Assembly: GCA_035690725.1 (NCBI GenBank)
Contig: DASSKF010000197.1
Coordinates: 1 to 27,438 of the forward strand
Origin: DASSKF01 sp035690725
GTDB taxonomy: Bacteria; Actinomycetota; Actinomycetes; Actinomycetales; Dermatophilaceae
Reading direction: 5' to 3'
DNA: 27,438 bases
Positions 14,522 to 21,996 of this stretch are shown in pieces. A model generated the notes under the pieces. The model had not been told where the DNA came from and made no database searches. It saw only the letters and a program-made list of their open reading frames with translations. The position numbers were made by a program, and so were the translations under genes. Position 1 is the first letter of the stretch. Each line of letters begins with the position of its first letter.

Positions 14522-15391
14522 TCAGCGGCGTCCCTCGGCCGCCCACAGGTGCTCGGTCGCATAGGCCCGGTATGGCGACCACGCAGCAGCTGCCCGCGTC
14601 ACCTCGCTGCTCGGCTGCCCTCCGAGCGCGCGGCGCAGCACGAGGTCCGTCGCCGGCAACGCGTCGCGGTCCCCGAGGGCACGCAGCGCGAGGTAGTCGA
14701 CCGTCCACGGGCCCACGCCGGGGAGGGCCAGCAGGGCCGCGCGGACCGCACCGGGGTCCGCGCCGGGCTCGATCCGGAGCCCGTCGGCGCAGGCCCGGGC
14801 GACCGCCACGACGGTGCGCGCGCGTGCCCCGGGGACGCCCGCCACCTCGCGCAGCTCGTCCGGGGCGACCGACGCGAGGACGTGCGGAGCCGGGAAGGGG
14901 CGCAGGGCAGTGCCGGCGTGGGGGTCGGCATACCGGGCCAGGAGGCGACCCGCCACGGTCCGGGCGGCCGCGACGCTGACCTGCTGGCCGAGGACGGTCA
15001 GGACGGCACCCTCGAAACCGTCCACGTAGCCGGTGACCCGCAGGCCGGGCCGGGCGCGGACCAGCGGTGCCAGGCGCGCGTCGCGGCTGAGGACCGTCCG
15101 CACCTCCGCCAGGTCGGCGTCCAGGTCGAGCCAGCGCCGCACCCGACTCGCCACCGCGTCGCCCAGGTGCTCGCCACCGTCGTGCTCGAGCACGATCGCC
15201 GAACTGCCGGCACGCGTCACGGGCAACCGCACGGTCACGGCCACACGCCGGTCACCGACCGCCAGCAGGCGCCGGACCGTCCCCGCGGCAGCATCGACCT
15301 CCTCGAGGCCGGACACGGCGTGGGCGGCGAGGACGCCGAGCACCGACGCGGTCTCGAGCGGTTCGGGGACCTCGAGCTCGACGCGGCTCAC
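14522..15391 (-). CDS. alkA: DNA-3-methyladenine glycosylase II (AlkA type)
   Basis: This 289-residue DNA glycosylase should excise 3-methyladenine and related alkylated bases to start base-excision repair. The N-terminal about 110 residues match the AlkA_N fold. The HhH-GPD region follows, with GQQVSVAAARTVAGRL (135-150), the helix-hairpin-helix LPGVGPWTVDYLALRALG (223-240) and the catalytic Asp249 in LPATDLVLRRALG. The GTG at 15391 overlaps the tag stop as GTGA; the much longer upstream frame is the antisense shadow of other genes. It is the last of four coupled genes, and translation probably depends on the preceding cistron. It lacks the fused Ada domain seen in some actinobacterial AlkA proteins. 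Confidence 0.93.
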   Translation of the reverse strand: MSRVELEVPEPLETASVLGVLAAHAVSGLEEVDAAAGTVRRLLAVGDRRVAVTVRLPVTRAGSSAIVLEHDGGEHLGDAVASRVRRWLDLDADLAEVRTVLSRDARLAPLVRARPGLRVTGYVDGFEGAVLTVLGQQVSVAAARTVAGRLLARYADPHAGTALRPFPAPHVLASVAPDELREVAGVPGARARTVVAVARACADGLRIEPGADPGAVRAALLALPGVGPWTVDYLALRALGDRDALPATDLVLRRALGGQPSSEVTRAAAAWSPYRAYATEHLWAAEGRR

Positions 15392-16017
15392 CCGGCCGAC
15401 CACACCCCCGAGGACCCCCGCCGGTGGCTGCCGACGAGGTGGGTGTCCACGATGCCGATCGCCTCCATGAGCGCGAACATCGTCGTGGGGCCGACGAAGG
15501 CGAATCCCTTGCGCCGCAACGCCTTCGACAGCGCCACGGACTCCGGGGACGTGGTCGGCACCTCCTCCGCCGAACGCGGCTGTGGCGTGTGGGCCGGCTG
15601 GAAGGACCACACGAGGCCTGCCAGCCCTCCCTCCCTGCGCAGCGCAATCGTGGCGGCCGCGTTGGTGACCGTCGCCTCGATCTTGCGGCGGTTGCGCACG
15701 ATTCCCGCGTCACCGAGCAACCGCTCGACGTCCTCCGGGCCGAAACCTGCAACCGTGTCCGGGTCGAAGCCCGCGAACGCCGCCCGGAACGCGGGGCGTT
15801 TGCGCAGGATCGTGGCCCACGACAGGCCCGTCTGGAACGCCTCGAGGCTGAGGCGCTCGAAGACGCCGCGCTCGTCCCGGACCGGCAGTCCCCACTCGTG
15901 GTCGTAGTACTCCCGCAGCAGCGGGTCGGTCGCCGCCCACCGCGGTCGCGCCAGCCCGTCGGGGCCGCGGACCAGGCCGTCGCCGGGAACGGCCTCCCCC
16001 GCATCGGCCACGGTCAC
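15388..16017 (-). CDS. tag: DNA-3-methyladenine glycosylase I (Tag family), altered zinc site
   Basis: This 209-residue glycosylase of the Tag family shows the family core: EYYDHEWGLPVRDERGVFERL, SLEAFQTGLSWATILRKRPAF and ALSKALRRKGFAFVGPTT. By family knowledge it removes 3-methyladenine from DNA. Aligning by eye to E. coli Tag, the zinc-snap ligands seem mostly lost: the CGW Cys is replaced in RPRWAATDP, the YHDNEWG His is Tyr (YYDHEWG) and the H-V-V-G-C Cys is Ser (HLVGS). Only the late His remains. The fold may be stable without zinc in this lineage. The GTG at 16017 overlaps the preceding methyltransferase stop as GTGA, and its own stop overlaps the alkA start. Confidence 0.9.
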   Translation of the reverse strand: MTVADAGEAVPGDGLVRGPDGLARPRWAATDPLLREYYDHEWGLPVRDERGVFERLSLEAFQTGLSWATILRKRPAFRAAFAGFDPDTVAGFGPEDVERLLGDAGIVRNRRKIEATVTNAAATIALRREGGLAGLVWSFQPAHTPQPRSAEEVPTTSPESVALSKALRRKGFAFVGPTTMFALMEAIGIVDTHLVGSHRRGSSGVWSAG

Positions 16018-16661
16018 GCCGCCTCCAGCCGCAGCAGCACCTGCTTGGCCTCGGCTCCGCCGCGGTAGCCGCCGGACGAGCCGTCCGACCGGACCACACG
16101 GTGGCACGGGACGACGACCGGCACCGGGTTGGTCGCGCAGGCGCTGCCGACCGCCCGCACCGCCCGGGGGCTTCCCGCGGCGGCCGCGACCTCGGCATAC
16201 GTCTCGGTGCGCCCGTAGCCGATCTCGCCGAGGTGGGTGAGCACCTGCCGGCGGAAGCCGGAGGACAGCCGGAGGTCGACGGGGACGTCGAAGGTGCGGC
16301 GGCGGTGCGCGAAGTACTCCTCCAGCTCGCGGCTCACCGTGTCGAGGCGCCCCGGCGCCGCGAGCACCCGGGGGCTGACCCGGGCGGCGAGGTCGGCCAG
16401 CACCGCGTCCTCGCCCTCGCGCTCGAAGGCGACGCGGACCAGTCCCCGCTCGGTCGCGGCGAGCAGCAGCCGCCCCACCGGCGAGTCGACGGTGCGGTAG
16501 GCGAGGTCGAGCACCCCCTCGCGGGCGGCATCGTTCGCCAGCCGCGTGCGCAACCGCGCCAGGGCCGCCGCCTCCTGCCCGGGTCCGCCGCCCGGCCCGG
16601 CGGCCAGGTGCGGCAGTGCCGTCATCAGCTCGTCCCGCTGCGTGTCGTGGGCGCTCATCAT
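16014..16661 (-). CDS. ogt: Methylated-DNA--[protein]-cysteine S-methyltransferase with N-terminal extension
   Basis: This 215-residue suicide enzyme transfers the alkyl group from O6-alkylguanine to its own cysteine. The active-site PCHRVV is present (Cys186), preceded by the DNA-binding helix GRTETYAEVAAAAGSPRAVRAVG and the Asn hinge ATNPVPVVV. The methyltransferase proper starts near residue 53 (LAYRTVDSPVGRLLLAA). The first about 50 residues are an extra helical segment that is not part of Ogt. ATG 16661 forms an ATGA overlap with the sigma gene stop; ATG 16658 is also possible. The position directly behind a sigma gene, where an anti-sigma gene is normally found, makes the extension interesting. 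Confidence 0.92.
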   Translation of the reverse strand: MMSAHDTQRDELMTALPHLAAGPGGGPGQEAAALARLRTRLANDAAREGVLDLAYRTVDSPVGRLLLAATERGLVRVAFEREGEDAVLADLAARVSPRVLAAPGRLDTVSRELEEYFAHRRRTFDVPVDLRLSSGFRRQVLTHLGEIGYGRTETYAEVAAAAGSPRAVRAVGSACATNPVPVVVPCHRVVRSDGSSGGYRGGAEAKQVLLRLEAA

Positions 16662-17149
16662 CGGTCCTCTCCCCCGCCTCGGGCGGGTGCATACGTACGG
16701 CGCAGGATGCGGATGCCGTCGGCGGCAGCGCGGCGCGCGGCCTCGGCGGTCCCGCCGGTGATCGCGGCGACCTCGGCGTAGGGCAGACCGGCGAGGTAGT
16801 GGTAGGCCACGGCCTCCCGCTGCCGCGTCGACAAGGTGACCAGCGCGGCATACAGGTCGTGGTCCCTGTCCTCCGGGCGGCCACGGGTGCTGACGCCGTC
16901 CGGCACCGTCTCGACCGGCACCGCCTGCCGCTGTCGTGACCGGGTCACGTCGATCGCCTTGCGGTGCGCGATGGTCACCAGCCACGCCTCGACGTTGGCG
17001 TCCTCGGCCAGGTCCGGCCACGCCCGCAGCGCCGCGAGGAAGGTCTCCGACCACGCGTCCTCGGCGTCGGCCGGCCCCAGCACGGCACGGCAGACCCGCA
17101 GCACGGTGGCCCCGTGCTCGGTCACGATCTGCTCGAACGGTCGCTTCAT
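16658..17149 (-). CDS. ECF-type RNA polymerase sigma factor leading the alkylation-repair operon
   Basis: This 163-residue protein has only the two ECF domains. Region 2 (about 8-75) carries EDAWSETFLAALRAWPDL and the -10-recognising EAWLVTIAHRKAIDVTRSRQRQ. Region 4 (about 98-152) carries LSTRQREAVAYHYLAGLPYAEVAAI followed by a helix-turn-helix with GGTAEAARRAA. ATG 17149 is chosen because region 2 begins right after it; upstream sequence is unlike a sigma factor. The downstream ogt, tag and alkA genes are coupled by overlaps, so this sigma factor is likely to autoregulate an adaptive alkylation response. No zinc-binding anti-sigma gene is adjacent. Confidence 0.9.
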   Translation of the reverse strand: MKRPFEQIVTEHGATVLRVCRAVLGPADAEDAWSETFLAALRAWPDLAEDANVEAWLVTIAHRKAIDVTRSRQRQAVPVETVPDGVSTRGRPEDRDHDLYAALVTLSTRQREAVAYHYLAGLPYAEVAAITGGTAEAARRAAADGIRILRRTYAPARGGGEDR

Positions 17150-17279
17150 CACCCTGCAGACGCTCCGGGGCCGCGGGGCGTGAGGTGCGCAGCGGACATC
17201 GGCCCATGATCGGGCATGCCGGACGCACCGACAACGGGCGTCCGGGCGACGGCGGCCAGTCCCGCGGCCCGGTCCGGGA

Positions 17280-17355
17280 CTGGGAAGTGACCGAGCGGGC
17301 GCCTCCCCGACCGGCTCCCCCGGCACCCCCCTGGGAAGTGACCGAGCGGGCGCCT
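17280..17355. repeat. Two perfect 25-bp direct repeats with a 51-bp period
   Basis: Copies lie at 17280-17304 and 17331-17355 and are identical over 25 bases; each begins CTGGGAAGTGACC and ends GAGCGGGCGCCT. They sit in the intergenic gap between the transporter stop (17372) and the ECF sigma start (17149), about 130 to 205 bases upstream of the sigma gene on its transcribing strand. They may be tandem regulator sites or copies of an interspersed element. Confidence 0.85.
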
Positions 17356-17371
17356 TCCAGACCGAGCCGGC

Positions 17372-18667
17372 TCACGCGAAGGTGAAGTAGCGCAGCCACA
17401 CGTAGGGCACCGCGATCGCGATGGTGATCGCCACGACCACGATGCCGGTCTTGGTGAACCGCCAGAACGAGATGGGCGTGCCGTTGCGGGCGGCGATGCC
17501 GAGCACGACGACGTTGGCACTGGCGCCGACGGCGGTCATGTTGCCGCCGAGGTCGGCGCCGAGCGCGAGCGCCCACCACAGCGCGCCACCGTGCTGGTGC
17601 GGCAGGTCCTGCGACAGCTGCAGCACGAGCGGAGACATCGTCGCGACGTAGGGGATGTTGTCCACGAACCCCGACAGCGCCGCCGAGGCGACCAGGATGA
17701 GCATGCTCGCCGTCAGCGCGTTGCCGCCCGTCGCGGTCGTGACGAGGGAGGCCAGCTGACCGATCACGCCGGTCTTGACGAGAGCCCCCACCATGATGAA
17801 CAGTCCGGCGAAGAAGACGAGCGTCTCCCACTCCACGCTGGCGAGGAACTGCTCGGGCTCGGTGCGCGACAGCAGGACCAGCAGGCCGGCGCCGAGCAGG
17901 GCCACGACCGAGGGCTCCAGGTGGAACACGGCGTGGCCCACGAAGCCGGCGAAGACGAGCGCCAGCACGACGCCGCACTTGACCAGCAGCCGCTTGTCGT
18001 GGATGGCCTCCCGCTCGTTCAGCGCCAGGACCGACGCCATCCGCTCGGGGTCACCGGCGAACGAGCCGCGGAACAGCCAGCGCAGCAGGACCGTGAACAC
18101 GACGACCTCGAGCACGATGATCGGGCCCATGTTGACGGCGAAATCGTTGAACGTGAAGCCCGCCCGGCTGGCGATGATGATGTTCGGCGGGTCGCCGATC
18201 AGGGTGGACGCACCACCGATGTTGGAGGCGAACACCTCCGCCATGAGGTACGGGATCGGTCCGACGCCGAGCCGCTCGCACACGAGCAGGGTGACGGGGG
18301 CGACGAGCAGCACGGTGGTGACGTTGTCCAGGAACGCCGAGGCGACCGCCGTGAGCAGGACCAGCAGCACCATGACTCGCAGCGGCCGACCGCGCGCCCG
18401 CTTGGCCGCCCAGATCGCGACGTACTCGAACACGCCCGTCTGCCGGAGGATCCCGACGATCACCATCATCCCCAGCAGCAGGAAGATGACGTTCCAGTCG
18501 ATCCCCGTGTCCTCCGAGAAGAAGGCGTCGGACGGGTCGACGATCGTCAGCAGGAGCAGCACGCCCGCCCCGCCGAGCGAGGCGACGACGCGCGGCACCC
18601 ACTCGGTGGCGATGAGCAGGTAGGCGACCGCGAAGATCGCCACGGCAGCGATCGAGACGGCGCTCAC
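17372..18667 (-). CDS. ArsB/NhaD-type ion transporter (IT superfamily permease)
   Basis: This 431-residue polytopic membrane protein has about 11-12 hydrophobic segments in two inverted halves. Each half contains the IT-superfamily hairpin signature: AFLDNVTTVLLVAPVTLL (about 111-128) with NIGGASTLIGDPPNIII (about 148-164), and GFVDNIPYVATMSPLV (about 329-344) with GADLGGNMTAVGASANVVV (about 371-389). This is typical of the ArsB/NhaD/CitMHS group, whose members move arsenite, Na+/H+ or dicarboxylates. I cannot tell the substrate; no arsenic-related neighbour is present, which favours an ion or organic-anion role. The GTG at 18667 overlaps the CBS gene stop by four bases, linking the two. Confidence 0.88.
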   Translation of the reverse strand: MSAVSIAAVAIFAVAYLLIATEWVPRVVASLGGAGVLLLLTIVDPSDAFFSEDTGIDWNVIFLLLGMMVIVGILRQTGVFEYVAIWAAKRARGRPLRVMVLLVLLTAVASAFLDNVTTVLLVAPVTLLVCERLGVGPIPYLMAEVFASNIGGASTLIGDPPNIIIASRAGFTFNDFAVNMGPIIVLEVVVFTVLLRWLFRGSFAGDPERMASVLALNEREAIHDKRLLVKCGVVLALVFAGFVGHAVFHLEPSVVALLGAGLLVLLSRTEPEQFLASVEWETLVFFAGLFIMVGALVKTGVIGQLASLVTTATGGNALTASMLILVASAALSGFVDNIPYVATMSPLVLQLSQDLPHQHGGALWWALALGADLGGNMTAVGASANVVVLGIAARNGTPISFWRFTKTGIVVVAITIAIAVPYVWLRYFTFA

Positions 18668-19107
18668 CGGGGCAGCACCAGCTGCAACAGCCGGGAGGCG
18701 GTGACCACGCCCACGACCCGGTCGTCCTCCACGACCGCGACGAGCGGGCTGCGCAGCCGGGCCATGGCGGCCGACAGCTCCAGCACGGTGTCGTCGGCGT
18801 GGGCCACCGCGAGGTCCCCCCGCTCCCGGTCCAGGAGGTGGCGCACCGGCACACCGGACAGCTTCTCGGCGACCCGGTCGGCGAGCGACTCGTTGACGAC
18901 GGCGGCGAGCGAGGGGTCGTCCTGCACGTAGCGCGGGACGAGGAAGCGCACGACCTGGGAGGCGCCGAGGATCGCGGTGGGGCGGCCGTGCTCGTCGACG
19001 ACGACGAGGCCCGGCAGTCGCTGGGCGGCGAGGACCTGCACGGCCTCGAGCGCGTCGGCGTCCAGGCCGGTGACCGGGAACTCCTCCATCATGTCGCGCG
19101 CTTGCAT
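18664..19107 (-). CDS. CBS-domain pair protein
   Basis: This 147-residue soluble protein is a tandem CBS (Bateman) module. CBS1 (about 1-60) has ARDMMEEFPVTGLDADALEAVQVLAAQRLPG-type sequence with VVVDEHGRPTAILGASQVV; CBS2 (about 85-147) has VRHLLDRE, LAVAHADDTVLELSAAM and AVVEDDRVVGVVTASRLL. Such modules bind adenine nucleotides and gate attached or partner transporters. The ATG start is translationally coupled downstream to the transporter by GTGA, so it probably regulates that permease. TAGGGT ends seven bases before the ATG, indicating a possible leaderless promoter that would uncouple it from the sigma gene 36 bases upstream. Confidence 0.9.
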   Translation of the reverse strand: MQARDMMEEFPVTGLDADALEAVQVLAAQRLPGLVVVDEHGRPTAILGASQVVRFLVPRYVQDDPSLAAVVNESLADRVAEKLSGVPVRHLLDRERGDLAVAHADDTVLELSAAMARLRSPLVAVVEDDRVVGVVTASRLLQLVLPR

Positions 19108-19143
19108 GGCCGAAACCCTACGGCCCGCGTGCGCGGCCGACGG

Positions 19144-19947
19144 TCAGCCGTCCCGGGCCAGCGCCTGCAGGTCGTGCTCGATCCGGCGCAGGATCCGCGA
19201 CACCTGCATCTGCGTCACCCCGATCTCGTCGGCCACCTGCTGCTGGGTGTAGTCGTGCAGGAACCGCAGGTCGAGCACGGTGCGGTCCCGCTCGGAGAGC
19301 GTGGCGACCAGGCGGGGCAGCGCGGCGCGCTGCAGCACCTGCTCGAGCCGGTCGTCCGGCCCGCCGACCAGGTCGGCGACCGAGTGCTCCTGCCCGGTCC
19401 GGGCGCCGTCCAGCGAGAGGTGCCGGTAGGAGGAGGACGCCAGCCGGGTCTCCAGCACGTCCTCGGGGGGCACGTCGAGGCGCTCGGCGACCTCCGCCAC
19501 CGTCGGGGCCCGGTGCAGCGTCTGCTCCAGCTCGGCACTGGCCGCCACGACGCGCGGGCGCAGCTCCTGCAGCCGGCGCGGCGGTCGCACCGTCCACCCG
19601 TGGTCGCGGAAGTGGCGCCGCAGCTCGCCGGTGATGGTCGGGACCGCATACGCGTTGAACGAGGGAGCGCGTCCGGGCCGGTAGCGCTTCACGGCGAGCA
19701 CGAGGGCGAGCGAGGCGACCTGGACGAGGTCCTCGAGCGGTTGGCCCCGGCCCCGGTAGCGGGTGGCGATGCTGCGCGCCAGCGGCAGCTGCTCGACGAT
19801 GACCTCCGCGAGGATCTCCTCGCGCTCCTCCGCCGACGCGGCCCGCTGTGCCTCGGCGAGCCGCTCCTCGACGGCCACGTCGCCCGGACCGCCGGCTCCG
19901 GGCGCCGGACTCCGGTCGGCGGTCCGCCCACGGTGCTGCGACCTCAC
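19144..19947 (-). CDS. SigB/SigF/SigG family sigma factor
   Basis: This 267-residue alternative sigma factor has regions 2, 3 and 4. Region 2 includes GQPLEDLVQVASLALVLAVKRY (about 69-89) and the promoter-melting part FNAYAVPTITGELRRHFRDHGW (97-118). Region 3 follows with ELEQTLHRAPTVAEVAERLDV, and region 4 ends in LSERDRTVLDLRFLHDYTQQQVADEIGVTQMQVSRILRRI. These phrases are characteristic of the general stress/sporulation SigB-F-G group. GTG 19947 is chosen because GGAGG lies eight bases upstream. Members are normally controlled by RsbW-like kinases, and the MEDS-HATPase protein at 12747-13727 is a candidate. No anti-sigma gene is adjacent. Confidence 0.92.
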   Translation of the reverse strand: MRSQHRGRTADRSPAPGAGGPGDVAVEERLAEAQRAASAEEREEILAEVIVEQLPLARSIATRYRGRGQPLEDLVQVASLALVLAVKRYRPGRAPSFNAYAVPTITGELRRHFRDHGWTVRPPRRLQELRPRVVAASAELEQTLHRAPTVAEVAERLDVPPEDVLETRLASSSYRHLSLDGARTGQEHSVADLVGGPDDRLEQVLQRAALPRLVATLSERDRTVLDLRFLHDYTQQQVADEIGVTQMQVSRILRRIEHDLQALARDG

Positions 19948-20072
19948 CCTGTCCACCTCCGACCGTTGCCCGAGGGTTTGCTTCGGGACCCGACATATCG
20001 AGGAAAGCACCCGCGGCGGCTGCTGGCAAGAGTCCTCCGCGGGGGACTGGACGGGTGGGGCACGATGGCCGT

Positions 20073-20438
20073 ATGGCAGCGAGGCAGCATCGGGTCGACG
20101 TCGCGCACGTCAAGGACGGCCGGCCCGCCAGCGGCCGCGCGGTGCTCGTGGACCGGGTCTGGCCGCGCGGGCAGCGCAAGGACGAGGCTCCGTGGGACGA
20201 GTGGCTGAAGGCGGTGGCCCCCTCCACCGAGCTGCGCACGTGGTACGCCCACGACCCCGACAAGCGCGAGGAGTTCGTGCGCCGCTACCGCGAGGAGCTC
20301 TCCGACGAGGAGCGGGCCGACGCCCTGGCGCACCTGCGCGAGCTGCACCGTGCCGGGCCGCTCACCCTGATGACCGCGACCAGGGACCTCGAGCTGAGCC
20401 AGGCGCAGGTGCTCGCCGACCTGCTGGGGCGGCGCTGA
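20073..20438 (+). CDS. DUF488 family protein
   Basis: This 121-residue protein matches the short DUF488 family throughout: VDVAHVKDGRPASGRAVLVDRVWPRG, then APWDEWLKAVAPSTELRTWYAHDPDKREEFVRRYREEL and an end motif GPLTLMTATRDLELSQAQVLADLL. The family is common in bacteria but its biochemical function is unknown. The start is divergent from the sigma factor across about 125 bases. Its stop overlaps the SDR start (TGATG), making it the first gene of a five-gene operon that ends in two fluoride channel genes. Confidence 0.9.
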   Translation: MAARQHRVDVAHVKDGRPASGRAVLVDRVWPRGQRKDEAPWDEWLKAVAPSTELRTWYAHDPDKREEFVRRYREELSDEERADALAHLRELHRAGPLTLMTATRDLELSQAQVLADLLGRR

Positions 20439-21196
20439 TGGAGCTCGAGGGCACCATCTGCTGGGTGGTCGGGGCCTCGAGCGGCATCGGCGCCGCGGTC
20501 GCCCGGCAGATGCGCGCCCGTGGTGCGCGCGTCGCGGTCTCGGCGCGCCGGGCGGACCGGCTCGAGGCGGTTGCCGAGGGGGCGATGCTGACCGTTCCCG
20601 CGGACGTGACCGACGCCGCGGGCATGGTGGAGGCCGCCAACCGGGTGGTCGTGCGGCTCGGCGTGCCCGACGTCGTGGTCGCCGCCGCCGGGCAGTGGCA
20701 GCCGATGCGGGTCGAGGACTGGGACACGGAGGTCTTCCGCCGGCAGGTCGAGGTCAACCTCGTGGGGATGAGCAACACCGTCGGTGCGGTCCTGCCCCAC
20801 CTGCTCGAGCGCGGGTCCGGCGTGCTCGCCGGCGTCGCGTCCCTCGCCGGCTACCGCGGGCTGCCGCGCGGTGGCGCCTACTCGGCCACCAAGGCGGCCC
20901 AGATCTCCCTCCTGGAGGACCTGCGCACCCAGCTGGCGCCCCGCGGTATCCGGGTCACGACCGTCTCCCCCGGCTTCGTCCGCACCCCACTGACCCAGGC
21001 GAACCGCTTCCCGATGCCGTTCCTCATCGACGCGGACGCGGCGGGCCGCGCCATCTGCGACGGGCTGGAGCGCGAGCGCACCGAGATGGCCTTCCCCCTG
21101 CGCATGGCCGTGCTCGCCAAGGCCGCGCGCTTCGTGCCGGTCCGGGTCTGGCCCCACCTGTGGGGGCCGACGGCCCGTCGCCGGCGGAAGCGCTAG
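20438..21196 (+). CDS. Short-chain dehydrogenase/reductase (SDR)
   Basis: This 252-residue classical SDR has the nucleotide-binding motif GASSGIG (12-18), an NAG-equivalent VAAAGQW (81-87), the catalytic Ser135 in GVASLAG and the YSATK catalytic pair (Tyr148, Lys152). The PGFVRTPLT stretch after beta-6 is also typical. Arg residues after beta-2 (SARRADR) suggest NADP(H) use. The C-terminal about 40 residues (ERTEMAFPLRMAVLAKAARFVP) resemble the membrane-associated tails of related SDRs acting on lipophilic substrates, but the substrate is unknown. It is translationally coupled to DUF488, and the fluoride channel gene starts 7-22 bases after its stop. Confidence 0.92.
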   Translation: MELEGTICWVVGASSGIGAAVARQMRARGARVAVSARRADRLEAVAEGAMLTVPADVTDAAGMVEAANRVVVRLGVPDVVVAAAGQWQPMRVEDWDTEVFRRQVEVNLVGMSNTVGAVLPHLLERGSGVLAGVASLAGYRGLPRGGAYSATKAAQISLLEDLRTQLAPRGIRVTTVSPGFVRTPLTQANRFPMPFLIDADAAGRAICDGLERERTEMAFPLRMAVLAKAARFVPVRVWPHLWGPTARRRRKR

Positions 21197-21202
21197 CGGC
21201 CG

Positions 21203-21631
21203 GTGCCCGGACGAGGTATGCCGTCCCGCGCCGTGCGCCGCACCGTCGCCGTCGTCGCCCTCGGCGGGGCGGTGGGCGCGGTGACCCGGCACCTGGTCGA
21301 GGTCGCCTGGCCGTCGGCCCCCGGCGGGTTCCCGGCCGCGGTCCTCGCCATCAACGTGGTCGGCTCCGCGCTGATCGGGGTCCTCATGGTGGCCGTCACC
21401 GACGTGTTCAGCCCGCACCCGCTGGTCCGCCCGTTCCTCGGCACCGGCGTGCTGGGCGGCTTCACCACGTTCTCGACGTATGCCGTCGACGTCCACACCC
21501 TCACCGCGACGGGCGAGACCGGCCTCGCCGCGGGGCTCGGCTACCTGGTGGCCACCCCCGTGGTCGCGCTGCTCGCGGTCTGGCTGGCCGCGAGCGCGAC
21601 CCGCCGCCTCGTCGATCGGAGGACCCGATGA
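21203..21631 (+). CDS. crcB: CrcB/Fluc fluoride channel subunit 1
   Basis: This 142-residue (137 from ATG 21218) integral membrane protein exports fluoride ions. It has four hydrophobic segments, the Asn-containing INVVGSALIGVLM helix and the diagnostic GGFTTFSTYAVD motif. That motif contributes the Phe box and Thr/Ser track of Fluc channels. The GTG at 21203 gives the longest frame but has no good ribosome-binding site; ATG 21218 has GAGG immediately before it. Its stop overlaps the DUF190 start (ATGA). Fluc channels are dual-topology dimers, and the paired second crcB gene in this operon suggests a heterodimer. Confidence 0.93.
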   Translation: MPGRGMPSRAVRRTVAVVALGGAVGAVTRHLVEVAWPSAPGGFPAAVLAINVVGSALIGVLMVAVTDVFSPHPLVRPFLGTGVLGGFTTFSTYAVDVHTLTATGETGLAAGLGYLVATPVVALLAVWLAASATRRLVDRRTR

Positions 21632-21996
21632 CCCTCACCGGACCGGCCCAGCGGCTCACCGTGCTGCTCGGCGAGTCGGACACGTGGCACCACCGGCCGC
21701 TGTTCACCGAGATCGTGCACCGGGCGCACGAACGCGGCCTCGCCGGCGCCACGGTCCTGCGGGGCATCGAGGGCTTCGGGGCCTCGCACCACATCCACAC
21801 GTCCCGGATCCTGTCCCTCAGCGAGGACCTGCCGGTGGCCGTGGTCATCATCGACACCCACGAGCGGATCGCGGCGTTCCTGCCCGAGGTCGAGGAGCTG
21901 GTGGACGAGGGCATGATCCTGCTCGAGGAGTGCCACGTGGTGCGCTATGTCGGGCGCGGCGGGGACGGGGCCGGTCCCGGCGAGGGCCGCGCGTGA
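21628..21996 (+). CDS. DUF190 family protein
   Basis: This 122-residue soluble protein matches DUF190 (PII/CutA-like fold): QRLTVLLGESDTWHHRPLFTEIVHRAHERGLAGATVLRGIEGFG, followed by HTSRILSLSEDLPVAVVIIDTHERIAAFLPEVEEL and a short Gly-rich tail. The family is frequently encoded with crcB and is thought to act as a partner or regulator of the fluoride channel, but no mechanism is established. It is embedded between the two crcB genes with ATGA and GTGA overlaps, so all three are probably made in fixed ratio. Confidence 0.93.
   Translation: MTLTGPAQRLTVLLGESDTWHHRPLFTEIVHRAHERGLAGATVLRGIEGFGASHHIHTSRILSLSEDLPVAVVIIDTHERIAAFLPEVEELVDEGMILLEECHVVRYVGRGGDGAGPGEGRA

Noticed and set aside
12678..14708. 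676-codon open frame on the - strand
   Set aside because: It runs antisense to the MEDS-HATPase gene and through a membrane protein gene in another frame; its translation has no domain and is Arg/Gly/Pro-rich.
21150..21217. Fluoride riboswitch before crcB
   Set aside because: There are only 6 to 21 bases between the SDR stop and the crcB start, too short for the element, and no conserved core is seen.
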